NCBI RefSeq assembly: GCF_009796845.1
Contig: NZ_CP047025.1
Location: forward strand, 3,782,001-3,846,000
Reading direction: 5' to 3'
Origin: Cobetia sp. L2A1
GTDB taxonomy: Bacteria; Pseudomonadota; Gammaproteobacteria; Pseudomonadales; Halomonadaceae
DNA length: 64,000 nt
Part shown: piece after piece, positions 22,437 through 30,707 of the stretch
Numbering within the stretch: the first letter of the stretch is position 1
How the letters are laid out: each line of letters opens with the position of its first letter
Translations under genes and position numbers: made by a program
The notes under the pieces: model-generated
Told to the model about the DNA's origin: nothing
Database searches by the model: none
What the model saw: only the letters and a program-made list of their open reading frames with translations

Positions 22437-22678
22437 GTGTGTCCGCACTGCACGGGTGAGCAAAGCCATAGGATGTCATTGCAACATCTTTTGAAGCGGC
22501 CCGTATCAGCCATTGAATCGAACACTGTTTCCGTCCAGCATATCGAGACTGAGCGCAAACGCAAGCGCCACCAAGGTGTGGCATGCTGTTGCATGCCGCA
22601 TGCTCTGGGCTCATGGCCGCCCATTGGGCAGCATGAGAGCCTGCATGTTCCTCTCGCCCTCCGCCTTCAAGGATTTCC

Positions 22679-23389
22679 GTGGCCGGACGTCTGTATATCC
22701 CCCCCTTCCCCGAAGACCTGCCGCCTCGCGACCTGCTCGGCAAGCTCGCGACCGCCTCACTCACTCGCCAACTGCGCAATGAGCTGCTGACCAGCGCCAA
22801 CCGTGCACCGCGCATGCCGGCCTCGATGTTGCGCCTTGAAGGCCAGAAGCTGCGCCTGGTGCCTGCACTGTGGGGGCTGACGCCTAGCTGGCTGGACATC
22901 ATGGACCATGCCCCACACGTAGCACGTGCGGAGACGCTGGAAACGCGACGCATGTTTCGTGAGTCCTTCATCAGCCAGCGGGCACTGATCCCCGTCGGTG
23001 GTGTCTACGTCTGGAAGGAACAGCCCAACATGAAGCAGCCGTTTCTGATCACGCATGCCGATCGTGCACCCTTGCTGCTGGCAGCGCTCTGGACTCGCCA
23101 CTTCAGTCCGCCATTGATAGAAGGCATGCCGCCGGAAGGGCGCGACAGCTTTGCCTTGATCAGCGTGGGATGTGCGGGTGTCAGCGCTCGCCTTACTGAC
23201 CGAATGCCAGCCGTCATTGCGCCGCATCAGGTACGTGAGTGGTTAACGGCTGACACACCATTGGAAACGGTACGTGGCATGCTGGTACCCGATGCCAGGC
23301 TCGCGGCATTTCCGGTAGCACGGCGCGTCAATGATCCAGCACATCAGGAATGGAGTGTGGCGCACCCTACCGGCCCCATGCTGACCTAA
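22679..23389 (+). CDS. SRAP (YedK/HMCES) family protein lacking catalytic residues
   Basis: 236 aa. SRAP proteins crosslink to abasic sites in single-stranded DNA through Cys2. The fold is recognisable from MAGRL at the start, WGLTPSWL (65-72), ARAET (82-86), LIPVGGVYVWKE (103-114) and TDRMPAVIAP (173-182). Compared with E. coli YedK as I recall it, Cys2 is Ala, the Asn before ARAET is Val81, the Glu of the FEWK motif is Val111, and the active-site His before DR is Thr173. Arg4 and the Arg of RAET are kept. The start is GTG 22679 with AAGGA 5 bases upstream, and Ala is the second codon under this start. It may bind DNA without crosslinking it. Confidence 0.82.
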   Translation: MAGRLYIPPFPEDLPPRDLLGKLATASLTRQLRNELLTSANRAPRMPASMLRLEGQKLRLVPALWGLTPSWLDIMDHAPHVARAETLETRRMFRESFISQRALIPVGGVYVWKEQPNMKQPFLITHADRAPLLLAALWTRHFSPPLIEGMPPEGRDSFALISVGCAGVSARLTDRMPAVIAPHQVREWLTADTPLETVRGMLVPDARLAAFPVARRVNDPAHQEWSVAHPTGPMLT

Positions 23390-23491
23390 GTCTTGCTCAC
23401 GCGTCCGTCAGCGCGTTGAGCGCGTAGCTCATATACAGCGGCGCACTCATTACCGCCTTGCCGTCACCGGTCTTTCGTACCAGGAGAGAAG

Positions 23492-26473
23492 ATGCCACTG
23501 CTACCCAGGTTTCGCCCACTCGGCCTAAGCGCCGCCATCGCCGCCATCGTTCTGGCTGGTCTCTCCCCCACTCTCGCGCTAGCGGAAACTGCCAGCCCAC
23601 CCGGCAGCCCCCAGAGTGTCAGCGTGAACACGCAAGCGGGGCCAGTCATCAAAAGCGAGAATGACAAGCGTAGTTATCGCAGCCTGACTCTCGATAACGG
23701 CCTCAAGGTACTGCTGGTAAGTGACGCCGATGCCGACAAGGCAGCGGCGGCCATGGACGTGGAAGTGGGGAGTGCTCAAGACCCGAAAGATGTGTTGGGG
23801 CTGGCACACTTCCTTGAACATATGCTGTTCCTGGGGACCGATCGCTATCCTGATCCAGACGCCTACCAGGACTTCATCACCAAGCATGGCGGCCAGCACA
23901 ATGCCTTTACTGCCAGCCAGGATACCAACTTCTTCTTCGATATCGACCCTGATGCCTTTGATGAGGCATTGCCACGTTTTGCACGCTTCTTCGTCGCGCC
24001 GCAGTTCAATGCCGAGTATGTGGATCGTGAGCGTCATGCGGTGAACTCTGAATACCAGGCGCGCATGCAGGATGATGGGCGTCGCGTATACGAAGCCGTC
24101 GAGAAGGCGCTGAACCCTGAGCATCCTTTCAATCGCTTCAGTGTGGGGAGTCTCGACACCCTGCAAGACACTGACGCCGGCAGCCTCCGTCAGCGATTGG
24201 TGGATTTCTATACCGCTCACTACGGCGCAGGTGTCATGCGTCTATCGCTGGTGGGCCCGCAATCTCTCGATGTACTGGAGCAACTTGCGCGCAACAACTT
24301 CAGCGATGTCCCTGATCGTGACCTGACACGTTCCGATATCGATGTACCGCTGGTCACACAAGGCGAGCTACCGGCACGCCTCGAGGTCAAGACGCTGAAG
24401 CAGGAGCACGAGCTCGCGTTCATGTTCCCGATCGATGACCCTATCGAACATTATCGCGCGCAGCCCGTCAGCTATCTCGCCAACCTGATCGGTCATGAAG
24501 GTGAAGGCAGCCTGCTTGCGTCTCTCAAAGCCAAGGGCTGGGCAGATGCCCTCTCCGCCGGTGGTGGCCTCAGCGATGGCCATAGTGCGCTGCTCAGCAT
24601 CAATATCACCCTGACGCCAGAAGGCGCCAAGCACCAGCCCGAAATTCGCGCAGCGTTGTTTGATTATCTGGCCTTGATCCGTACGCAGGGTGTCAACGAC
24701 TGGCGCTACGCTGAGCAAGCCAAGCTGGGCGAGCAGGAATTCCGCTTCCAACAGCGTAGCTCGCCAGTCGACCTGGCCAGTAACCTGGCGATGATGATGA
24801 CGCGCTATCCGATCAAGGACGTGCTGGCCGCCCCCTACCTGATGCAGAACTTTGACGCGCCGCTGCTCGACAAGACACTGGCACGCCTCACGCCGGATAA
24901 TATGCTGGAGGTCTACTCTGGCCCCGAGGTAAATGGCGACGAGCAGGGCCAATGGTTCAAGGCGCCTTACACGCTGACGCGCCTGAAGACTGATGAAGTC
25001 GTCTCGGACACTGCGAAAGACACCTCTGATGACACATCGACCGACGCGGCTGAACCACTGTCCAGTCAATTGACCCTTCCCGAGCCCAATCCCTACCTGG
25101 CCAGCGACTTCCGCGTACTGTCACTGCCCAAGGCCGCACCGTCACAACTGCTGGATGAGCCAGGCGCAGAACTGTGGTATCAGGGCAATGACAGCTTCGG
25201 TGTACCACAGGCAGAGTGGCGCTTCGGGCTACTCAACCCTGAGGTAAGCACGACGGTCGAAGAGCAAGTCATGAATCGTGTATTGGCGGCCTGGCTGAAC
25301 GAGAGCCTCAACTCGCGCCTTTACCCGGCACGACTGGCAGGGCAGGACGCACTGGCCTATGCCCATGGCCGCGGCATCACACTGCAATTCAATGGCTGGC
25401 GTGATGGACAACAGCCCGAAATGCGCGAAGTGCTCAATCAGCTGGTCAATGGCGAGATAGTGCCCGCCACGCTCGAGCGCATTACCCAGCGTCTACGCCG
25501 TGGCCTGCAAAATCGCGCACAGGCACCGCTCTACTCCCAGCTGGGGCGCAGTCTCAGCGAGACGCTAGTGGGCCCGCTGGCAACCACACCTCAGATGATG
25601 GCTGCACTGGACAAGGTAGACAGTCAAACACTAGACACCTTCCGCAAGCGCTTCCTCGCCCGCCTGCACGTGCAAGCGATGGTGACCGGCAACCTCTCTG
25701 CCGCACAGGCGAAAGAAACCGGCCAGCTAGTGTTCAATGGCCTCGCACCACGTGTCACGCGTGAGGCAATCCCGGCACTGGAAGTTCGTCAGATCAGTCA
25801 GCAGACTGAATTGCGGCCGGACAGCACTCGCAGTGATGCCGGCGCGCTGCGCTACCTGCAGGGCCAGGATCGTACGTTGCAAAGCCAGGCACGCCTCGCC
25901 GTGTTAGGGCAGTTGATCGAAGCCCCCTTCTACAGCCGTCTACGTACCGATGAGCAACTGGGCTATATCGTCTCGGCGAGTTACTCACCAATGCTGGATG
26001 CACCAGGCTTGAGCATGCTGGTGCAATCGCCGTCCAAGGACAGCAAGACGCTATTCTCGCGCATGGATGCCTTCATGGCCGAGTTCGATAGTCGCGTTCA
26101 GACACTCGATGAGTCGGCGCTGGCAACCTACCGCCAGGCCGTCATTGACAGCCTGACCCAGAAGCCACGCCGCCTATCTGAGCTGGCCGCACGTAACTGG
26201 AACGAACTGAGCTTCGGCTGGACCGGCTTTGATCGTCGTCAGCAGCTGGTCACTGCCGTGAAACAGATCAGCCCGGAAGACATCCGCGCGACCTGGAAGC
26301 GACTGCGGACCGCTGACTCGCTGGAACTCGCCTTCGACCCGAATACGCCCAGCAACTTCAATGAGCGCATTCCGAAGCTCGCGCTACCCCTCCTGCCGGA
26401 GGCACCGCGCGCCCAGGCGGAAGCGACCACGTCGGCCCCTTCTGCACAGCAAACAGGCGGCGCGAAGCACTGA
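23492..26473 (+). CDS. ptrA: Periplasmic insulinase-like zinc protease (pitrilysin, M16)
   Basis: 993 aa; M16A metallopeptidase like E. coli protease III, which degrades small polypeptides in the periplasm. A signal peptide spans residues 1-31 (LSPTLALA cut before ETA). The inverted zinc motif HFLEH is at 106-110 in GLAHFLEHMLFLGTDRYPDPD, with the third ligand expected in the downstream ERHAVNSEYQ segment. The C-terminal half carries the second M16 repeat with RTDEQLGYIV, the substrate-binding loop. Length is slightly above the usual 960. It is single-cistron and ends at a long bidirectional terminator facing sbcB. The gene symbol is by homology. Confidence 0.92.
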   Translation: MPLLPRFRPLGLSAAIAAIVLAGLSPTLALAETASPPGSPQSVSVNTQAGPVIKSENDKRSYRSLTLDNGLKVLLVSDADADKAAAAMDVEVGSAQDPKDVLGLAHFLEHMLFLGTDRYPDPDAYQDFITKHGGQHNAFTASQDTNFFFDIDPDAFDEALPRFARFFVAPQFNAEYVDRERHAVNSEYQARMQDDGRRVYEAVEKALNPEHPFNRFSVGSLDTLQDTDAGSLRQRLVDFYTAHYGAGVMRLSLVGPQSLDVLEQLARNNFSDVPDRDLTRSDIDVPLVTQGELPARLEVKTLKQEHELAFMFPIDDPIEHYRAQPVSYLANLIGHEGEGSLLASLKAKGWADALSAGGGLSDGHSALLSINITLTPEGAKHQPEIRAALFDYLALIRTQGVNDWRYAEQAKLGEQEFRFQQRSSPVDLASNLAMMMTRYPIKDVLAAPYLMQNFDAPLLDKTLARLTPDNMLEVYSGPEVNGDEQGQWFKAPYTLTRLKTDEVVSDTAKDTSDDTSTDAAEPLSSQLTLPEPNPYLASDFRVLSLPKAAPSQLLDEPGAELWYQGNDSFGVPQAEWRFGLLNPEVSTTVEEQVMNRVLAAWLNESLNSRLYPARLAGQDALAYAHGRGITLQFNGWRDGQQPEMREVLNQLVNGEIVPATLERITQRLRRGLQNRAQAPLYSQLGRSLSETLVGPLATTPQMMAALDKVDSQTLDTFRKRFLARLHVQAMVTGNLSAAQAKETGQLVFNGLAPRVTREAIPALEVRQISQQTELRPDSTRSDAGALRYLQGQDRTLQSQARLAVLGQLIEAPFYSRLRTDEQLGYIVSASYSPMLDAPGLSMLVQSPSKDSKTLFSRMDAFMAEFDSRVQTLDESALATYRQAVIDSLTQKPRRLSELAARNWNELSFGWTGFDRRQQLVTAVKQISPEDIRATWKRLRTADSLELAFDPNTPSNFNERIPKLALPLLPEAPRAQAEATTSAPSAQQTGGAKH

Positions 26474-26492
26474 CAGGCGCTGGGCTTGGCAA

Positions 26493-26548
26493 TGGCCCTA
26501 CACAAAACGACCCCGGCGAAATCGCCGGGGTCGTTTTGTGTAGGGCCA
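26493..26548. terminator. Very long bidirectional terminator between protease and sbcB
   Basis: A 27-bp perfect inverted repeat with a 2-base centre, built around ACGACCCCGGCGA/TCGCCGGGGTCGT with A and T tracts in the stem. It lies between convergent genes and serves both strands. Confidence 0.85.
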
Positions 26549-26577
26549 TATTTTAACGTCCGCCTAGCCTGGCCGTT

Positions 26578-28053
26578 CTAGCCAAAGGCCTGGGACGGCA
26601 TGATGCCTTCCACATACATCGCCAGCTCTTCAAGAATCTGTACCCGATCAGGGTCTTGCTCGGACTGTCCCAATTGCTGGATTTCTGCCACAAATCCCTT
26701 CACGGTCAGGCTAGCCACCGTCTCGTCATTCATGCGCTCCCAGCGCCACTGCTCCCAACGCTCGCGTTCGGCAGAGTTGAGCGTATAGCCGTAACTGCGT
26801 GCGCGATAGCGGAACAGCATCTCTTCAAGACGGCCATCCTGAAAGGCGAACGGCGTATCGTCCAGTGCTTCCGGATGCGTGGCACGCACCCGTTCCATCT
26901 CCTTGCGATCTGCCGGCGAGAAGAAGCCACCAGAGTAAAGCATCAGATCCGGATCAGCGGGAGGCTCAGGCGGTGCTTCGGCAAACACCTGCGCCACCTT
27001 CACGCCAATACCCACATTGTCCTTGAGCCACTTCCAGTGCACACGACATTGCGCGGGATCGATCTGGAAGCGCTCGACGATCTCGCCGTACTCACCCTTG
27101 CTCGGCCCCTCGACATCCTTGAGCGCATTGGCGGGCAACAGCACTGGACTCTTGTTGAGATGGATGACCTTGAGTGGAATACGCTCCTCGCCTTCGGCCA
27201 GATCATCCGCACGCGCAAACACACGGGCACGAATTTCCTCTGCCGTGAGCTCCATCATCGGTGCAGGGTCTACCGACAAGTCATAGACAATCACACCATT
27301 GGCATTGGACGGATGCTCTGCCAGCGGCACGACAAGCGCACCACATGCCCGCGAAGCAGGATAGCGACGCGAGATATGCAGCATCGGCTTACGTGCGCCA
27401 ATATCGAGCAGGCTCGCGACGTGGCGCTTGTTACGCAACTTGAGCAGGTAGTCAAACAGGCGCGGATTGCGCTCCTTGAGCAAGCGCGCCAAGGCAATGG
27501 TCGCACGTACGTCAACCAGCGCATCGTGAGCTCCGGCATGCTCGATACCATTGGCTGCCGTCAGGTGCTCCAGGCGGAAGCTGGGCGCGCCGTCTTCACG
27601 CTTGGGCCACTCGATGCCCTCAGGACGTAGTGCATGGAAGGCTCGCACGATATCGATCAGATCCCAACGCGAATTGCCGTTCTGCCATTCACGTCCATAC
27701 GGATCGAGGAAGTTGCGATAAAACAGATGGCGACTGACTTCGTCATCAAAACGCAGGCTGTTATAGCCCAGCGTACAGGTGCCCGGCACGCTCATCTCGT
27801 CGTTGATACGCCCAGCGAACTCAGCCTCCGGGATACCGCGCCGCTCAGCCTGCTGTGGTGTAATCCGCGTAATGAGACACGCCACCGGATGGGGCAAGAA
27901 GTCGTCAGCTGGCTTGCAGTAGAGCGTCAGCGGCTCGCCAATCTCGTTGAAATCGGCATCGGTACGAATGGCCGCGAACTGCGAAGGACGATCACGGCGC
28001 GGATCAGCGCCGAAGGTCTCGTAGTCGTGCCACAGGAAGGTGGGCTCTGCCAC
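26578..28053 (-). CDS. sbcB: Exodeoxyribonuclease I
   Basis: 491 aa; 3'-5' single-strand exonuclease (DEDDh), partner of SSB in recombination and repair. The first acidic motif is seen in FLWHDYETFGADPRRDRPSQ, the conserved YNSLRFDDEVSRHLFYRNF and the final HDALVDVRATIALARL follow. The SH3-like and C-terminal helical domains are present by length (E. coli enzyme 475 aa). Start ATG 28053. It lies downstream of minE on the same strand with a gap of about 110 bases. Confidence 0.95.
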   Translation of the reverse strand: MAEPTFLWHDYETFGADPRRDRPSQFAAIRTDADFNEIGEPLTLYCKPADDFLPHPVACLITRITPQQAERRGIPEAEFAGRINDEMSVPGTCTLGYNSLRFDDEVSRHLFYRNFLDPYGREWQNGNSRWDLIDIVRAFHALRPEGIEWPKREDGAPSFRLEHLTAANGIEHAGAHDALVDVRATIALARLLKERNPRLFDYLLKLRNKRHVASLLDIGARKPMLHISRRYPASRACGALVVPLAEHPSNANGVIVYDLSVDPAPMMELTAEEIRARVFARADDLAEGEERIPLKVIHLNKSPVLLPANALKDVEGPSKGEYGEIVERFQIDPAQCRVHWKWLKDNVGIGVKVAQVFAEAPPEPPADPDLMLYSGGFFSPADRKEMERVRATHPEALDDTPFAFQDGRLEEMLFRYRARSYGYTLNSAERERWEQWRWERMNDETVASLTVKGFVAEIQQLGQSEQDPDRVQILEELAMYVEGIMPSQAFG

Positions 28054-28165
28054 AGGAAATCTCCACGCGGGCGGTCTGAAAATGAACGTGCCAGAACACC
28101 GTACTCAGCAAGGCTGGCACAGTGCTCTGGCAGGAAGGGTCAGGCGTGACGCAAGGCGCCGCCGA

Positions 28166-28429
28166 TCAATTTTTCTCGCCGGGACGCGGCAAGGTGACAT
28201 TGAGCTCCAGCACTGAGCAATCGTCTTCGCGATCAAGAGAGATGTTGATGGCATCTTGATCGACCTGAACATACTTGCGGATCACCTCAAGCAGCTCGCG
28301 CTCCAGCATCGGCATGTAATCCGGCTGGTCACGCTGACTACGCTGGTGCGCAACGATGATCTGGAGCCGCTCCTTGGCGACATTAGCGGTCTTCTTGCGC
28401 TCTCGCTTCAGAAAATCCAGTAATTTCAC
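28166..28429 (-). CDS. minE: Cell division topological specificity factor MinE
   Basis: 87 aa; stimulates MinD ATPase and drives pole-to-pole oscillation so that division occurs at midcell. The N-terminal membrane and anti-MinCD helix ([20 protein letters not shown]) and the C-terminal dimer domain are visible. Its start overlaps the minD stop by 4 bases, which indicates translational coupling. Confidence 0.96.
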   Translation of the reverse strand: MKLLDFLKRERKKTANVAKERLQIIVAHQRSQRDQPDYMPMLERELLEVIRKYVQVDQDAINISLDREDDCSVLELNVTLPRPGEKN

Positions 28430-29244
28430 TTGCGCCCCCCTCCGAACATTCTGGCCAGTAGACTGCGCCTCTCAACTTCATGGAAACGCAGCGGCACTTC
28501 CTCGCCCAACAGGCGGGAGACGCAGTCAACATACGCCTGTCCGGCATCGCTTTTCTGATCGTGTGTTACCGGCACGCCCTGATTGGAGGCACGCAGTACG
28601 GCATCGGATTCCGGGATCAGGCCAATCAACGGAATCGACAGGATTTCCTGGATGTCCGTCAGATTAAGCATATCGCCACCGGTCACACGTGCCGGATGAT
28701 AGCGAGTAATCAACAGGTGCTCGACGACCGGTGTCTCGCCGAGCTCTGCGCGGCGGGTCTTGGACGATAACAGACCAATGATCCGGTCGGAGTCACGTAC
28801 CGAGCTGACCTCAGGGTTGGTGACAACGACGGCTTCGTCAGCGAAGTACATCGCCAGCTGAGCACCGCGTTCGATACCTGCCGGGGAGTCACAGATGACG
28901 TAATCGAAATCCTCACGCAGCGCGATCAGTATCTTCTCGACGCCTTCCTGAGTCAGCGCATCCTTGTCACGAGTCTGAGACGCCGGAAGGATGTGCAGAT
29001 TGTCGATACGCTTGTCGCGTATCAGGGCCTGTTTGAGATTGGCTTCGCCTTGGATGACGTTCACCAGGTCATAGACCACACGGCGCTCGCAACCCATGAT
29101 CAGGTCCAGGTTACGCAGACCCACGTCGAAGTCGATCACGACCGTCTTGTTGCCACGCAGAGCCAGTCCGGTGGCAATGGCGGCGGCGCTAGTCGTCTTG
29201 CCAACCCCGCCCTTGCCTGACGTCACTACGATAATCTTGGCCAA
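28426..29244 (-). CDS. minD: Septum site-determining ATPase MinD
   Basis: 272 aa; ParA-like ATPase that recruits MinC to the membrane. The deviant Walker [16 protein letters not shown] is at residues 9-23 and Walker B-like [11 protein letters not shown] mid-protein. A C-terminal amphipathic helix ([17 protein letters not shown]) is the membrane-targeting sequence. It lies 189 bases below minC, with no gene in that gap. Confidence 0.97.
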   Translation of the reverse strand: MAKIIVVTSGKGGVGKTTSAAAIATGLALRGNKTVVIDFDVGLRNLDLIMGCERRVVYDLVNVIQGEANLKQALIRDKRIDNLHILPASQTRDKDALTQEGVEKILIALREDFDYVICDSPAGIERGAQLAMYFADEAVVVTNPEVSSVRDSDRIIGLLSSKTRRAELGETPVVEHLLITRYHPARVTGGDMLNLTDIQEILSIPLIGLIPESDAVLRASNQGVPVTHDQKSDAGQAYVDCVSRLLGEEVPLRFHEVERRSLLARMFGGGRK

Positions 29245-29433
29245 AGGTATCTTCCTTGCTGAGAGTCACCCGCAGAACGGGGATCGCCTGTAAATATTAG
29301 GGTTCGTTTCACGCGCAACCGTGTATGAATCAGAAACCTCGTAAACACCGGTCTTGCGCGACACGATGATGTAAGCACCAATGTCGACAGATAGTTGGCG
29401 GACCGCGACATATCATCAACGGCCTTCGCGTTA

Positions 29434-30177
29434 TCAGTTGAGTCGTGCGATGCAGAGTTGATCGTGTTCAAGCACGACTTCGACACTGGCGCCCAGCAAA
29501 CGGTTGTCGATATCATCAAGCCGCTTGTAGGTACCGGCTACCGAGAGCAGCTCGGCATGCAGTTCCTTACAGTAGATGCTGGCATTGCGGTCGCCATGAA
29601 TACCGGCCAACGCGCGACCACGCAAGGCCCCATAAATATGCACGCTGCCAGCGGCCAGAATCTCGGCGCCCGCATTCACCGCCCCGATAATGACGAGGTC
29701 ACCATCAGAGGCACTGATCTGCTGACCTGAACGCACCGTGCCACGAAATACCTTGCTGGCATGAACAGGTTCTACCTCGGGCTCAGGCTCGGGGGCGGCA
29801 ACAGCTTCAGGCTCGGCAACTGGCGGCACGGATTCCAGTGTACGACCACGGTGCTCCTGCGGCGGGAACCAGCCAAGTCCCAAGGCCCAAGCCGACTGGC
29901 GCACAGGGTCACCGCCGCCACGGACAGCCACGGGCAGTAATTTATGGCCACGGCACACGGCACAGATGCGCTCCAGTGCCAGATGCGGTTCATCGAGTTT
30001 CTCGACGCTCAACACTACCGGCGTGTGCTGAAAAAAGGCCGGCGACTGATTGAGCTTACTGGCCAGCTGGGCCCGGATCTGCTCCGGATCACCACTGGCC
30101 AGCTCCATGACCGTCATCGGCAGCATGCCGCCCTTGAAGATGAAGGCCTGAGAGGCCCTGTCCGTACTGAGACTCAT
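29434..30177 (-). CDS. minC: Septum site-determining protein MinC
   Basis: 247-248 aa; FtsZ polymerisation inhibitor carried by MinD. The N-terminal MinC_N domain includes FIFKGGMLPMTVMEL. A linker rich in Pro and Glu (PPVAEPEAVAAPEPEPEVEP, about 130-150) follows. The C-terminal beta-helix has RSGQQISASDGDLVIIGAVN and GSVHIYGALRGRALAG. Start ATG 30177 has GGAG about 9 bases upstream; the frame extends to 30252 without conserved sequence. Confidence 0.95.
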   Translation of the reverse strand: MSLSTDRASQAFIFKGGMLPMTVMELASGDPEQIRAQLASKLNQSPAFFQHTPVVLSVEKLDEPHLALERICAVCRGHKLLPVAVRGGGDPVRQSAWALGLGWFPPQEHRGRTLESVPPVAEPEAVAAPEPEPEVEPVHASKVFRGTVRSGQQISASDGDLVIIGAVNAGAEILAAGSVHIYGALRGRALAGIHGDRNASIYCKELHAELLSVAGTYKRLDDIDNRLLGASVEVVLEHDQLCIARLN

Positions 30178-30252
30178 GACCTGACTCCGGGTTGCGTAAG
30201 GAGTATCGAAGCCCTTCGACACTCTTGATGATGCACGTGAAGCCCGATGCAT

Positions 30253-30707
30253 CCTCCGAGTGGCATCCCGAAGAAGAAGGCCACTTGGATAACATAGCTC
30301 TCACTCGCACATGACACAGCGCTGTATCACATACCCTGAATAACAAAGCACCTGGCGACAAGGCTCTGGATAACAAAGCTATGTGAGCTGACACGGCGCT
30401 GCAACTGATGATACGGCCAGCAGACCGCACTGTCAGGTGTCGCGAGGTCACGACGTCATCACTATTATCACGACCATGATGCGTCACACGGCCCGTGATG
30501 TCGCGCACGGAGCCTTGCCAAGCCAGCCATGCGCATTCATCCACACGTGAGAACACACAAATGGGAGCCTGCGACTGATAAGATAGTGGGGTGACGAAAT
30601 TCATGCGCCGTCACCCCGGAATCGATGTCGACGCTACCAAACCACGTCTATCTTCGTGACCGGCTGTTGTTGCGCCCCTCTATTTTTGCCTGGATAACCG
30701 CTCTCTC
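30253..30707. other. Intergenic region with short degenerate repeats
   Basis: The 530 bases between minC and the divergent DUF349 gene hold no convincing gene. At 30284-30300 and 30369-30385 there are near-copies of TGGATAACAWAGCT, with a third partial copy (GAATAACAAAGC) near 30340. The words CTCACTCGCACAT and CAGCGCTGTAT that follow the first copy also occur in the region ahead of the tRNA cluster (about 34795-34857). Promoters for both divergent genes must lie here. Confidence 0.4.
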
